From NCBI GenBank assembly GCA_937951895.1, contig CALFER010000036.1, forward strand, positions 8,936 through 72,935: a stretch of 64,000 bases of DNA, in the 5' to 3' direction. Positions within the stretch are counted from its first letter, which is position 1, and the number at the start of each line of letters is the position of its first letter. This DNA comes from an uncultured bacterium (GTDB taxonomy: Bacteria > CSSED10-310 > CALFER01). This document shows, piece by piece, positions 53,107 through 62,799 of the stretch. A program made the translations under genes and the position numbers. A model generated the notes under the pieces. That model had not been told where the DNA came from. It saw nothing but the letters and a program-made list of their open reading frames with translations, and did no database searches.

Positions 53107-54523
53107 CCGCACTGGCCTCTGGCTGGATTCCGTTCTTTTCACAAACAGCAAGATAACGATGACGATTTTTGATGTATTCCTTCACGGTTAGAACAGTTAA
53201 GCCGCTCTCGCGTGCAATCTTCGATAACCTTTCTCCTTTTTCGACACGCAATTCCCACCCCGCGACACGCGGATCTGTGCCGGCTCTTTTGAACACTCGC
53301 CAAGTCGATTTCGCTAACGGTCGGCCCTCCAATCCTAAAATGCTTTTTTTCACCCTCTTGAACTCTTCTGCCGGCGTATCGACTGTCTCAACCTTATCCT
53401 CGAGCTGTTTTCCTTCCCTTTCTCGCCGCAAACGCCGTTCCCATAAAGTTTCCCCCTCATAGCTGAAATGGCAAAAACCATTTGCGACAGGTACGTCCAA
53501 CAAGTGAATCGCCAATGCTGAGATCGCCCATGATTTTCCGTCGAATCCCACGTGATTGGAGTCGTCCAGTACGATACAAGTGATATGATTGCGACCGGTG
53601 AAGACCAGTTCTGCGCCGATTGGTACATCAAGGTTTCTGAATCGTGTGTTTGGGCTACGAACACGCTTGACAGGGATTGGACGTTCGTTGCTATTTGTAC
53701 GAAACTGTTTTGTCTTCGGAAAAACACTGTTTCTGCCCTGATAATGTTTCGCGCATATGCGCATGAAGGAGTCATTATCCTTCAGGATGAATTCATCACG
53801 GAACCGGCTACGGTAGAATAGATTCAAGGCAAACTCGAGTTTCGCAGCGGACACTTTCTCATTCAATGCAACCAATGTATCGACAATGGTCGTCAATTTC
53901 TCTGAGAAATCTTCTGGCAGTGGTATCGCGTCTGAACAGCGCCAACAGGGTACACCACCAACTTCAACCTCATGGACTTCCGGAAGAAAGTGTATGCGAA
54001 TCTCTTTTAGTGCATTTGCTGTCAGGTGGGGCATCGCCAATTCAATTTCATGCAAGCTCAGCATGCCTTCTGTCTCTTTCAACCATGCGCCAATATTCTC
54101 CGATATTGAAGACAAAATGACGTCCAGGCTATTTGAGGGCAGAAAACAGAAGTGATCACAATTCCCCCAGACTGTGATCGTAAAACCCAAGTGTGTCAGA
54201 AGCCTTGCGCAATCACTCGTAGAAGCAATATGGCGAATAACACCTGCAAAGTTGACAAACAGACGCTCGATCGAAAAACAACCGAATGTCTCCAACCATT
54301 TAGTTGCCTGTTCGTAGAACTCAAAGAGGGATTCATCATCCGAGATCATATCACAGGAAAACCATAAACCATTTTCAAGCTGGATCATCTCTGCTTTCAG
54401 ATAATCTATCTGGCTGTCATTAAGCGGGACTTTCTGGCGCAACAGACGAACAGCCATCGGATCGAATGAAACACCATTGGGGCATTCCCGAACAAATACC
54501 GCTAAGATCTCAGCATTCGTCAT
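53099..54523 (-). CDS. BREX-linked regulator/reader with RAMA-like domain
   Basis: 474 residues, first gene of the BREX series. The region around residues 310-370 (IGAELVFTGRNHITCIVLDD ... FSYEGETLWERR) fits the RAMA-like pattern, a domain found next to restriction and methylation enzymes and thought to read modified DNA. The N-terminus looks like a winged helix (LNDSQIDYLKAEMI); the C-terminus has GERLSKIARESGLTVLTVKEY, an apparent helix-turn-helix. The stop overlaps the brxP start by 8 bp. Likely a BREX-specific sensor or repressor; the assignment is by pattern, not proof. Confidence 0.65.
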   Translation of the reverse strand: MTNAEILAVFVRECPNGVSFDPMAVRLLRQKVPLNDSQIDYLKAEMIQLENGLWFSCDMISDDESLFEFYEQATKWLETFGCFSIERLFVNFAGVIRHIASTSDCARLLTHLGFTITVWGNCDHFCFLPSNSLDVILSSISENIGAWLKETEGMLSLHEIELAMPHLTANALKEIRIHFLPEVHEVEVGGVPCWRCSDAIPLPEDFSEKLTTIVDTLVALNEKVSAAKLEFALNLFYRSRFRDEFILKDNDSFMRICAKHYQGRNSVFPKTKQFRTNSNERPIPVKRVRSPNTRFRNLDVPIGAELVFTGRNHITCIVLDDSNHVGFDGKSWAISALAIHLLDVPVANGFCHFSYEGETLWERRLRREREGKQLEDKVETVDTPAEEFKRVKKSILGLEGRPLAKSTWRVFKRAGTDPRVAGWELRVEKGERLSKIARESGLTVLTVKEYIKNRHRYLAVCEKNGIQPEASADV

Positions 54524-56449
54524 GCTGCTCCCTTTCTTGCGGAACTGTTCCTTAGAGAGTAAGAGAATTTAAAGTAACCGTAAATCTGCGATAAGTTGCT
54601 GCTCTCAATCATTGCACCATTCAAGTGTGGTCGTTTCCTAATGCAGAACATACTGACGCTAAGAGGTTGACTCACAAAGTAAGGCAAAATAGAAAAAAGC
54701 GTGATGACGGAACTTGTGATGATGTCAAAATGCCCCCATTCCTTACAACACAATCGTCAAGGTGCTCCAAGCTTACTCTCCGCCGGAAATGTTGTGTTCG
54801 CCCATAACGACCAACACAAACAACTCCGCAGAACGAAGATAGCATAAACAAATCGATGATCTTTAGTCAATCATTGAGTGCGATGAGGATTTTGAGATGT
54901 AACCCTTTCCATGAGGGGGTTCCTGAAAAATTCCGAGAAAAACAGTCGAGCAAGAAGCTGTTTCATGCCGAATCGCTCGTTTTTAGACTTTTGTTTCCGG
55001 TCAGTAGGGGTGTTCTTCCGGTCTCGTGGCGGTCTTCCTCCTAACTGACGCTCAGGAGTCCTTTTCTTTTCAAGTCAAACCGTTTTCCGCTGAGGGGGGT
55101 GTGCTTGACCAAGCCTTGCATCATGTCCGCTCGCTTTGCCTTGACATAGCCCAATTCCATCGACAGCATTGCGATCATCGCCAAGGCGAATCTTGTTCTC
55201 ATCTTCTTCATCCCTTGGATCGTGTACTCCTCAAATCTATATCTCCAATCAAATCGACTTTTCTGTCACCGCCGACGCAGAGCGGACCCATCCATCACCG
55301 ATAAACAGCCCCACCTGATCGGTGCATCAAATTGGTGTCCTACGCCCGGGATGGTCCCCCGGGTCATCGCAAGCTGAAAGACTGCGCATCGTTTCTCAGA
55401 AGTCTGGAGATGGAAAGAACAATGCGGAATACAAATCCGAGCCGAAAGCGACCAGCCTGTGAATGCGGGAAATGAATCCAGGAACAGGAGACCGTCTGAA
55501 GACTTGTGCCTCGATCGAATACAAGCGAAGGTTGCACGCAAGATCCTCCGTTGGATTGTTCAAGATGTGATCGGTGTGCAACCTCTTGTAATCACTGAAT
55601 TAATAACCCGACTTCTCCAACGATCATTTCAAGACGGGATCAGGGCACAAGTATTTAGACTGCATGGAAAACTCGGGCGAATACCCCTGTTTTCAGTTCA
55701 AGACCTGATAGCAAAAGCATTTCAATGTCGATCATCGTGAAATCTGTCTGTCGCAGGTAAAACTCTCGATGGGTCAAGCACTGTTTTTCAAATCGATTTG
55801 CCTCGCGTCGCCTCAGGATGCGCGCCTAAACCTCTTGAGGCAGCTAGATTTCAGATTTTTAAATAAGAAATCTCGAGTTTGTTCCGGGTAAAATGGACAC
55901 ACTGCCGAGTCCAGAGTGTGTTTGGCATCTACCTCCTAGGGGACGTGTGCCAAGCAGCATAATTAATCCATATTACTCTCACTTTCACACCTAAATAGAT
56001 CGGAAATTGCAGGGAGCATCGGAGAATGCCGATTTCGTCGGATTCCGATTCTCGGATTCCTTGACAAGATCGAGCATCTCAGGTTTAAAGCGGAACAAGG
56101 CTAAGCACCGATTCTTCAAGACCAACGCTCGCAACAATACTTTTGAAGAATCGGCTACCTCGAAAGATGGCTTGATGCTATTATTTCTTCCGGTCAATCT
56201 CAAAGAGGTTCGCAAAGTTGCACGTTTCCCTGGCAGAAGCCATCTTTGTGTTTATCCTGCGGGAGTTGCCGTGCCTGGGGTTACGGGTTCGTGCGGGTGA
56301 ACCGTTGTCACCGGCTGTTTCAATGTCGGGAAACCTGTCGTCTCCGCGCCCATGGAGAGTCCTATTTCCTTGGGATTGTTTGATGCGTCGAAAGTAGGAA
56401 GCTTGCTATTAAAAGATCAAGATCGTCTATGAACGAACAGCTGTAGGTG
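54524..56449. other. Gene-poor stretch upstream of the BREX operon
   Basis: About 1.9 kb with several short open frames but no convincing gene, apart from the transposase remnant at 55041-55265. It should contain the BREX promoter just above 54523, which I could not place. The short plus-strand frames at 55459-55740 and 56007-56300 have no ribosome site or family pattern and are not annotated. Confidence 0.5.
55041..55265 (-). pseudogene. C-terminal remnant of a DDE transposase
   Basis: The minus-strand frame is open from 55265 to a TAG at 55041 and encodes RFDWRYRFEEYTIQGMKKM, RTRFALAMIAMLSMELG and YVKAKRADMMQGLVK, which resembles the C-terminal helices of DDE transposases. The catalytic part is missing and a stop lies immediately upstream. 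Assigned by pattern memory only. It marks past mobile-element activity at the edge of the defence island. Confidence 0.4.
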
Positions 56450-56902
56450 TCACTGCAAAAGATCCTGAAAACGGATTCGAAGTAAAGCTCTCCCGAATGG
56501 TTTAATCTCAAGATACTTCCCTGCTTCGAATCTTCCACTCCCAACAGGACGGATCAATTGGCAATCTCGCAGACGCCTCAAGCTTTCATGCTCCGGTGTG
56601 TCTCTCCTGAATCCAGGTAGCACTTGTTCTATAAGCACTGCCCCACCCTGATCGATGATCTTTGCTAGTAGCGCTTTATCATCATCTGTCAATCGACGGA
56701 TGAGTCGGTCTACTTCATCAAGAAGTGTACCCGCCGCGTCTTTTGATTCAGCTGCTGTCAGAACAATCTCCTGTCCGGATGAGAGTCTAATTTTTACCTT
56801 GTTCATGCGATCGATGAATCGTCCGATCTGACGCCAGAACAAGCACACAAAACCGATGACACAGAGAAAATACCAGCTTATTTTCATGGTTTCAGGGGAC
56901 AT
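56450..56902 (-). CDS. Small membrane-anchored protein with wHTH-like C-terminus
   Basis: 150 residues. One hydrophobic helix near the N-terminus (ISWYFLCVIGFVCLFW) anchors it; the rest is cytoplasmic, with an acidic helix and a C-terminal segment (LRRLRDCQLIRPVGSGRFEAG) that reads like a winged helix. No family is recognised. ATG 56902 and ATG 56887 are both possible. It stands alone between the BREX region and the DUF302 gene. Confidence 0.55.
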   Translation of the reverse strand: MSPETMKISWYFLCVIGFVCLFWRQIGRFIDRMNKVKIRLSSGQEIVLTAAESKDAAGTLLDEVDRLIRRLTDDDKALLAKIIDQGGAVLIEQVLPGFRRDTPEHESLRRLRDCQLIRPVGSGRFEAGKYLEIKPFGRALLRIRFQDLLQ

Positions 56903-57151
56903 GGTTGTAATTCTCTCCGATTTTCACATTGGAAACAACTTTCTATTTTTTTAAACCCTTTACAGATACTCGTCATATATAAGAATAGCGCGCCAACCAT
57001 TGCAGAGTCAAAATGAAGACCGAATTCTGCGGCCAGAGCCGACAGCCCAGAAAAATTCGTTCGAATGGGTTAATCACCATCGGATCTGAATTCCAAAAGT
57101 TCCCCAACCTCGAACGGTTGCACACCCGATAAAATGAAATTTAGCAGGAAC

Positions 57152-57538
57152 TCAGAGCGTCTCAATCACCTTCTTCAGTTTCGCCTGAACCTGCATGGCG
57201 ATACCCCCCAGCGCTTCGTTCCTTATCGCCATCATCGACGCCACGGGATCCACCGCCGAAACCTCGATGCGGCCGTCCGCCGTTTCCTGAACGATCACAT
57301 TGCACGGCAACATGGTCCCGATCTTGTCCTCATGCTGCAACGCCTGATACGCCATCGGCGGATTGCAGGCCCCCAGTATCCGGTAATTCCGGAACTCAAC
57401 CCCCAACTTCTCCCGCATCTTCGCCCGCACATCGATCTCGGTCAGTATCCCGAAACCCTCCGCCTTCAGAACCTCGACAACACGCACCAACGCCTCCTCA
57501 AAGGTCATCTCGACGCACTTCGTGAAATGATAACTCAT
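57152..57538 (-). CDS. DUF302 family protein
   Basis: 128 residues from ATG 57538, preceded by GGAGGA. The typical DUF302 pattern is present: MTFEEALVRVVEVLKAEGFGILTEIDV, LGACNPPMAYQAL and LPCNVIVQE with its conserved Cys. DUF302 proteins are small cytoplasmic or periplasmic proteins, often linked with thiol chemistry or metal stress; the function is unproven. Its 3' end lies at 57152, close to the neighbouring small membrane protein gene on the same strand. Confidence 0.9.
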   Translation of the reverse strand: MSYHFTKCVEMTFEEALVRVVEVLKAEGFGILTEIDVRAKMREKLGVEFRNYRILGACNPPMAYQALQHEDKIGTMLPCNVIVQETADGRIEVSAVDPVASMMAIRNEALGGIAMQVQAKLKKVIETL

Positions 57539-57653
57539 GGATAATCCTCCTGTGACAACCCCATCATGAACCAAGATACGGTCCGGATCAAAAGAAATCG
57601 AATCGGTCGGTGCAAACGGATCGTTGCCTCCGAAATCGATGCTCGCCTCTCCC

Positions 57654-58072
57654 CGTTCATCCTGAGCCTGTCGAAGGATCGAACGGGTCTGTAACCGTGG
57701 GGGGCTTCGACAGGTCGGGCCGAACCCTAACTTGATTGGATAATCTCATCTATACGTTGCGGCCCTCCCGGTACTCGACGGGTCGGGCCGAACCTTACCC
57801 TATCTTGATCAACTAATTCGTACTAAGCGGCCCTCCCGGTCAGCCCGAACGGGATAAGATAACGGCGCGATATTGACCCGGTACCTGATCGGAAGAGGTG
57901 AAAAAATCGGTGGAATCGGCGTAATCGGTGGACGGGTGGAGTTCTTGCACGTGTATGTGCCGATGGGCACGGAGGCCCGCAAAGTTCTTGCACTGTATGT
58001 GCCGATGGGCACGGAGGCCCATCGATATCGGGTTAAAAACGTGTATGTGATGGGCACGGAGGCCCATCGCTA
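57654..58072. repeat. Mosaic of hairpin repeats
   Basis: This 420-bp block contains the CCTGAGCCTGTCGAA repeat (57654-57690), two or three copies of a CGGCCC ... GGGCCG repeat (57710-57840), the GAATCGGCGTAATCGG motif (57912-57930) and three GATGGGCACGGAGGCCC units (57941-58072). The last unit abuts the stop codon of the ATPase gene. No gene is present. Confidence 0.85.
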
Positions 58073-59209
58073 GAGTATCAGCGTTCCAATCATCGAAAGC
58101 GGCAGGGCTGTCGTCTTTTCATTGATCCGGTATCGTTTCGTCCCGGGATGGATCATCCAGACATGTTCGAGATTCAACGATTCAATCGCACTATACACCG
58201 AACGGGTCGAAGTGGGATGCTCGGAAAACTTCGCTTCGAAACCAAACGATCGACCGTGTATGTTCAATACCAGATCAATCTCGGCACCGGATTGTGTGCC
58301 CCAGAAATACATGTCACCCCCCGGGATCAGCTTCACCAGTTGCTCGATCACAAACCCCTCCCACGATGCCCCGGCCACCGGATGCGACAACAAATCCTTC
58401 CGGTCCGTGATCGTCAGCAGTCGATGCAGAATCCCGCTGTCCCGGATGTACACTTTCGGTGACTTCACCTGCCGCTTGCCAACATTCGTATACCACGGCT
58501 GCAACTGACGGACCATGAACGCTCCTGTCAGAAGATCCAGATAATGACGAACGGTCTTGTCAGATACTCCAATGGATCGGCCGATCCGGGAGCAGTTCAA
58601 TACCTGCCCGTGCTGATGCGCCAACATCACCCATGCACGCCGAATCGCCGGAGCCGGGAATCGCAAACCAAGCAAAGGGATGTCTCGTTCCAGAAACGTC
58701 CGTATGAAATCCTCCCGCCACGCCTGACTGTCATCGAGAGACTCCGCTAGATAGGATCGGGGCAATCCCCCTCTCAACCATAATTCTTCCCAGGAATCCG
58801 CACCGGTTTCCGAAATGTCGAAACCACCCAGTTCGATATACTCAACACGCCCCGCAAGTGTCTCCGAGGCTCCCCTGACAATGTCCGGCGATGCACTCCC
58901 CAGAATCAGCCACCGGGCCTTCATGTCCGGTCGATCGGCCAATACCCTCAATACATTGAACAATTCCGGCATCCGCTGGATTTCATCGATAATGATCAAC
59001 CCATCCAATTGTTCCATCGCGAGATAGGGATTCAAGAGCGCCTGACGATCCGGTTCAAACTCCAGATCAAAAAAAGTTGATGCGGTTGTCCCGGCAATCA
59101 CACGCGCCAACGTCGTTTTCCCGCTCTGGCGGGGTCCGAGCAGGGCGGTGATCCGAGATCTTCGCAGCGCGTTCTGAATACGTGTGAGATAACCCGTTCG
59201 TTCAATCAT
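58070..59209 (-). CDS. AAA ATPase with DUF4143 domain
   Basis: 379 residues. N-terminal P-loop ATPase: Walker A LLGPRQSGKTTLAR, Walker B LIIIDEIQRMPEL. The C-terminal DUF4143 domain has a winged-helix start (SRIGRSIGVSDKTVRHYLDLL) and a nuclease-like end (YFWGTQSGAEIDLVL ... GFEAKFSE) with the D-x-E-x-K residues of the PD-(D/E)XK fold. These two-domain proteins are widespread and often associated with mobile or toxin-antitoxin loci; the role is uncertain. The gene is framed by mosaic repeats on both sides. Confidence 0.92.
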   Translation of the reverse strand: MIERTGYLTRIQNALRRSRITALLGPRQSGKTTLARVIAGTTASTFFDLEFEPDRQALLNPYLAMEQLDGLIIIDEIQRMPELFNVLRVLADRPDMKARWLILGSASPDIVRGASETLAGRVEYIELGGFDISETGADSWEELWLRGGLPRSYLAESLDDSQAWREDFIRTFLERDIPLLGLRFPAPAIRRAWVMLAHQHGQVLNCSRIGRSIGVSDKTVRHYLDLLTGAFMVRQLQPWYTNVGKRQVKSPKVYIRDSGILHRLLTITDRKDLLSHPVAGASWEGFVIEQLVKLIPGGDMYFWGTQSGAEIDLVLNIHGRSFGFEAKFSEHPTSTRSVYSAIESLNLEHVWMIHPGTKRYRINEKTTALPLSMIGTLIL

Positions 59210-59312
59210 AGGAGCATTTTATGCCTGTAAATTCGGAGTGTCAATCCGAATTATCAAGTATAGTGGCTAAAAACTGACTCATTTCGCATCAATCCCGCAA
59301 AGGCCATCATCC

Positions 59313-59498
59313 CGTTCATCCTGAGCCTGTCGAAGGATCGAACGGGTCTGCGGCCCAGGCTTTCCTGTCAGGAAAAAAATCGGTGAAATCGGCGTAATCG
59401 GTGGATGAGTGGAGTTCCTGCGCGTGTATGGGCCGATGGGCACGGAGGCCGCAAAGTTCCTGCGCGTGTATGTGCCGATGGGCACGGAGGCCTATCGA
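59313..59498. repeat. Mosaic of hairpin repeats
   Basis: The CCTGAGCCTGTCGAA repeat (59313-59350), the GAAATCGGCGTAATCGG motif and two copies of the GATGGGCACGGAGGCC hairpin unit, in the same order as at 57654-58072. It lies between the ATPase start and the 3' end of the glycosyltransferase gene. Confidence 0.85.
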
Positions 59499-59529
59499 TT
59501 GCATCCGGATGCCGATTCATGACCGCTCT

Positions 59530-61335
59530 TCACCGCCGGAACTGCCGCAAACGCTTCACAGTCTGCGCCGGCACCTGCGGGGTCTTCGTATTCGCCAACT
59601 CCGCATGTATCTCGTCAATCGGCTGATCGATCGAAATCACTACCTCCAACGGCAGATCAAACAACGCGAGATGCACGGTCGAAACTGCACACTCGAAATG
59701 ACCACTCTCATCCACATCCGTCCGTACCTGCATGGATATCGGATAGTCGATATCCTGCCCGCTCCAACGTACCCTCAGATCAACCCGCTTCCGTCGAGAC
59801 TCGGACGAAAGCTTCCCGGATACACACACATACCGATACGCATCGAGCCAGTCGATCGGCACAACCAGCGTCGCCGGATCCGCCCCGGCCTGGCTCAGTT
59901 GCCTCGGCACCGCCCCAGGATCAAATCGCTTCTCGGTATACGCCTTCAGACGATCAGCAGCCAGATCCACCTCCACCACCCCATCCGAATCCACACAATA
60001 AACACTCACCGGATCACCCGCCCCAATCTCCTCCAGCGAATCAACCCACTCGATGGTCGGATTCCCGGTGTAGTATCTCAACGCGTGCGACGATTTCCCG
60101 AGTCTCGAAGGCTCGCCATCCAGCCTGCCCGCCCCGCCGACTCCATACACAAACACCTTCTCACCCTGCTGCCACCGATCCTTCGTTCCGGCAATCCATT
60201 GCGCAAGCACGGTTTCACCCCTCGCCATCCGACTCACTCGATCGACGGATGTCACCGTCAGCGGCGCCCAGATCACCACCATGAGCACCACGGCGACACA
60301 GGTCCCGCCCCGGACAATGATCCCGGAAATGCTCAAAACCCCGGTCACACGCGCCAGATCGCTCGCCAGCGTGAACATCAATCCGATCACCCCCGCGATC
60401 GGGATGTACAGATACCAGATGGAGGTCTGTGCGGTGACGACCAGAGTCAGCGAACCGAGCACCAGAACTGCGCCGATGCGATACGAACGATGCCACAATG
60501 CCGTCAGCAGCAGAAACAACGCAAGACCAGCAGCAAGAGGCCTCGCGGAAGCCTCCAGAACCGCTCCGGACTCGAACCCGCTGTGCTCCAGCCAGACCAG
60601 CGTCCGCGACAGAAAGAATATTAACCGGCGAATGATCTGATCAGGCGATACCTCCTCCCATAAACCCAACCCGGGACCCGCAAACCGCACCGGCGACAGC
60701 ACAACCGCACGGATCAGAAGCGTCATCGATGCGACTACGACAAACAGCGCTTCCGCGATTCGCCTGTTCCGCTTCGGCCAGACTCCCGATTCGACCGCCA
60801 CCACCCCAAGCGGCACGCCAATGTAAGCGGTCTCCTTGCTGAAAAACGCAAGAAACAGCCACAGCGTGGAGCAAAGATACACCCGCATCGATGGCGCACG
60901 AGCCAATTCGATCAGGAACAGTAACAAAAACATCAACGCAAACAGATCACACCGCCCGGCAATCCACGCCGAAGGAATCACCCCGGCAGGATGAACCAAA
61001 AACACCAGACCGGCAGCGGAAGCGAGCCCGGAGTGCATCTCGAAGCGCCGCATCAGCCAGAGCGACAGCAGAAACGAATTGAAAATATGAATCATCAGAT
61101 TGGTCAGGTTGAACAGCACGGGCGAGGCTGGAGCAACCTTTGACGTCAACCAGCCCGACAAGGTGACAACGGGCCGGTAGTACGAATCCGTGAAGAACGG
61201 TTTGCCCAGATCCGAAAAGGTCGATTCAATCACAATGTAGGCATCTTGGACCGGAGGAATCGTGATGCAGGGCATGTAGATCAGCAGACCAATCGACGCA
61301 AACGTCGCGAACGTTCTGATCCTGAAGAAGGTCAT
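59530..61335 (-). CDS. Polytopic GT-C-type glycosyltransferase-like membrane protein
   Basis: 601 residues from ATG 61335 (GGGAGG upstream). About ten transmembrane helices fill the N-terminal two thirds; the first outside loop has FFTDSYYRPVVTLSG, a YRP motif seen in TMTC- and PMT-like GT-C enzymes that move sugars from lipid carriers. AGRCDLFALMFLLLF and FSKETAYIGVPLGVVA are further typical segments. The C-terminal 200 residues are soluble and probably extracytoplasmic. Acceptor and sugar are unknown. The open frame continues upstream through repeat DNA, which should not be part of the gene. Confidence 0.78.
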   Translation of the reverse strand: MTFFRIRTFATFASIGLLIYMPCITIPPVQDAYIVIESTFSDLGKPFFTDSYYRPVVTLSGWLTSKVAPASPVLFNLTNLMIHIFNSFLLSLWLMRRFEMHSGLASAAGLVFLVHPAGVIPSAWIAGRCDLFALMFLLLFLIELARAPSMRVYLCSTLWLFLAFFSKETAYIGVPLGVVAVESGVWPKRNRRIAEALFVVVASMTLLIRAVVLSPVRFAGPGLGLWEEVSPDQIIRRLIFFLSRTLVWLEHSGFESGAVLEASARPLAAGLALFLLLTALWHRSYRIGAVLVLGSLTLVVTAQTSIWYLYIPIAGVIGLMFTLASDLARVTGVLSISGIIVRGGTCVAVVLMVVIWAPLTVTSVDRVSRMARGETVLAQWIAGTKDRWQQGEKVFVYGVGGAGRLDGEPSRLGKSSHALRYYTGNPTIEWVDSLEEIGAGDPVSVYCVDSDGVVEVDLAADRLKAYTEKRFDPGAVPRQLSQAGADPATLVVPIDWLDAYRYVCVSGKLSSESRRKRVDLRVRWSGQDIDYPISMQVRTDVDESGHFECAVSTVHLALFDLPLEVVISIDQPIDEIHAELANTKTPQVPAQTVKRLRQFRR

Positions 61336-61413
61336 GGCCGTCCCTCCCGAACGCCGAATCGAACCGGTCTCTGATGGAAAGGGGAAACATGAGGGGGCCT
61401 TTCGCGCAGTAGA

Positions 61414-61751
61414 GTTCCTGCGCGTGTATGGGCCGATGGGCGCGGAGGCCCGCAAAGTTCCTGCGCGTGTATGGGCCGATGGGCGCGGAGGCCCGCAAAG
61501 TTCCTGCGCGTGTATGTGCCGATGGGCGCGGAGGCCCATCGCTATATGTGCCATTATTCCGTTCATCCTGAGCCTGTCGAAGGATCGAACGGGTCTGCGG
61601 CCCAGGCTATCCTGTCAGGAAAAAAATTGGTGAAATCGGCGTAATCGGTGGATGGGTGGAGTTCCTGCGCGTGTATATGCCGATGGGCGCGGAGGCCCAT
61701 CGCTATCGGGTTACAGACGTGTATGTGATGGGCGCGGAGGCCCATCGCTAG
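61414..61751. repeat. 43-bp tandem repeats and mosaic of hairpin repeats
   Basis: Three 43-bp units start at 61414, 61457 and 61500; each contains a GATGGGC-GCGGAG-GCCC hairpin. They are followed by the CCTGAGCCTGTCGAA repeat (61560-61597), the GAAATCGGCGTAATCGG motif and two more hairpin units up to the end of the NYN gene. Confidence 0.88.
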
Positions 61752-62381
61752 TTATTCCCATTTTCTCGGACAAGTGATGATCTTCCCGGATTTCAAGGTA
61801 ATCTCCCGAGGGAACAAACTCTGCCTGATCATCTTGGATTTTAACTGGATTGCAAAGTCAGCCGAATCGACCAAACCTCTGGGATAATCAAAACCAATCC
61901 GGTTGACTCGATCAGGCGGAATGGCAACCCCAAACTGCTTGTCCGGAAACCTTCTCCGGGCTGCCGATAAAGCAGGTATCAAATCTCCATCGGCGGTGAC
62001 GAGGATCGCGACATCGAAATGGTTGCTGACGGCTCCATCGAACAACTCGACCGCAATATTCACATCTGTCTTCTTCTCCGTCCACCGCTGATATTCGCTT
62101 CCACACACAGGGCATGTAATCGTTCGCAGTTTATGCACACCATATACGATTCTGACCAATCCGGTGTTGAGAAGTGCACGAATGTACAGGCGTTGCCTCG
62201 GCTGTTTCTCCACAACAGGGGTGATCGTCGTGCAATACACAATCTCCATGAGTTCCTGATCCGCCTTGATGTATCTCTTGAAAAGTTTAGCAAGATCCAG
62301 CCACTTGCAGTCGCTCAGCCCTGCCCGCTTTAAAGAAAAGTAAAAATTGTATCCATCGATGATGAAAATGATTTTTTCCAT
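61752..62381 (-). CDS. NYN/PIN-like ribonuclease-type protein
   Basis: 209 residues. It opens with FIIDGYNFYFSLK; the later acidic motifs are KKTDVNIAVELFDGA and LVTADGDLIPAL, together the catalytic Asp set of the NYN (LabA-like) PIN fold. A CPVCGSEYQRW segment can bind zinc. NYN proteins cleave RNA; targets here are unknown. The gene lies alone between repeat blocks; just upstream of its start a small AGCGTC ... GACGCT hairpin occurs at about 62390-62411. Confidence 0.88.
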   Translation of the reverse strand: MEKIIFIIDGYNFYFSLKRAGLSDCKWLDLAKLFKRYIKADQELMEIVYCTTITPVVEKQPRQRLYIRALLNTGLVRIVYGVHKLRTITCPVCGSEYQRWTEKKTDVNIAVELFDGAVSNHFDVAILVTADGDLIPALSAARRRFPDKQFGVAIPPDRVNRIGFDYPRGLVDSADFAIQLKSKMIRQSLFPREITLKSGKIITCPRKWE

Positions 62382-62594
62382 AAAAAACTCAAGCGTCCCG
62401 AAAGACGCTTGCGACAGGGGCGAAACCCTGTGGATGTTGATTCATATATACATTCAAAATGCGATTTCGTCAAGGGAATTGTGCTCGTTCACGAATCAGA
62501 TTTCCCGCGCTATCATGGCCACAGCATCCGGTCAGAAGTTCCCCCGAACACAAAAGGACCTCCTGCGAATTGATTGTGGGTCGTCTCTGTGCCC

Positions 62595-62742
62595 CGTTCA
62601 TCCTGAGTCTGTCGAAGGATCGAACGGGTCTGCGGCCCAGGCTTTCCTGTCAGGATAAAAATCGGTGAAATCGGCGTAATCGGTGGATGGATGGAGTTCT
62701 TGCGCGTGTATGAGCCGATGGGTGCGGAGGCCCATCGCTACT
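62595..62742. repeat. Mosaic of hairpin repeats
   Basis: Same order of modules as at 59313-59498: the CCTGAGTCTGTCGAA repeat (62595-62630), the GAAATCGGCGTAATCGG motif and one GATGGGTGCGGAGGCCCATC hairpin, 24 bp before the next promoter. The rest of the 418 bp between the NYN and MNT genes holds nothing. Confidence 0.85.
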
Positions 62743-62765
62743 GGCCCATCGCCATTAATGGGGAC

Positions 62766-62793
62766 TTGACAAGTGCACGGCGTTCAATATTAT
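62766..62793 (+). promoter_or_regulatory. Strong promoter placing transcription start at the ATG
   Basis: TTGACA (62766-62771), a 16-base spacer and TATTAT (62788-62793). The expected start of transcription, about seven bases on, coincides with the ATG at 62800, and no ribosome site is seen, so the mRNA is probably leaderless. Confidence 0.6.
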
Positions 62794-62799
62794 GAACAC

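Noticed and set aside
44370..54523. Dnd phosphorothioation system
   Set aside because: brxP resembles DndC in its PP-loop, but no DndA, DndB, DndD or DndE partners are seen, whereas pglZ, brxC and brxL are.
55459..56300. Two plus-strand frames of 93 and 97 codons upstream of BREX
   Set aside because: No ribosome sites, no recognisable motifs and no supporting context.
59401..60624. 407-codon plus-strand frame
   Set aside because: Antisense to the glycosyltransferase gene and begins inside repeat DNA.
61414..61546. Possible CRISPR array (43-bp period)
   Set aside because: The units are contiguous with no unique spacers, and no cas genes are present.
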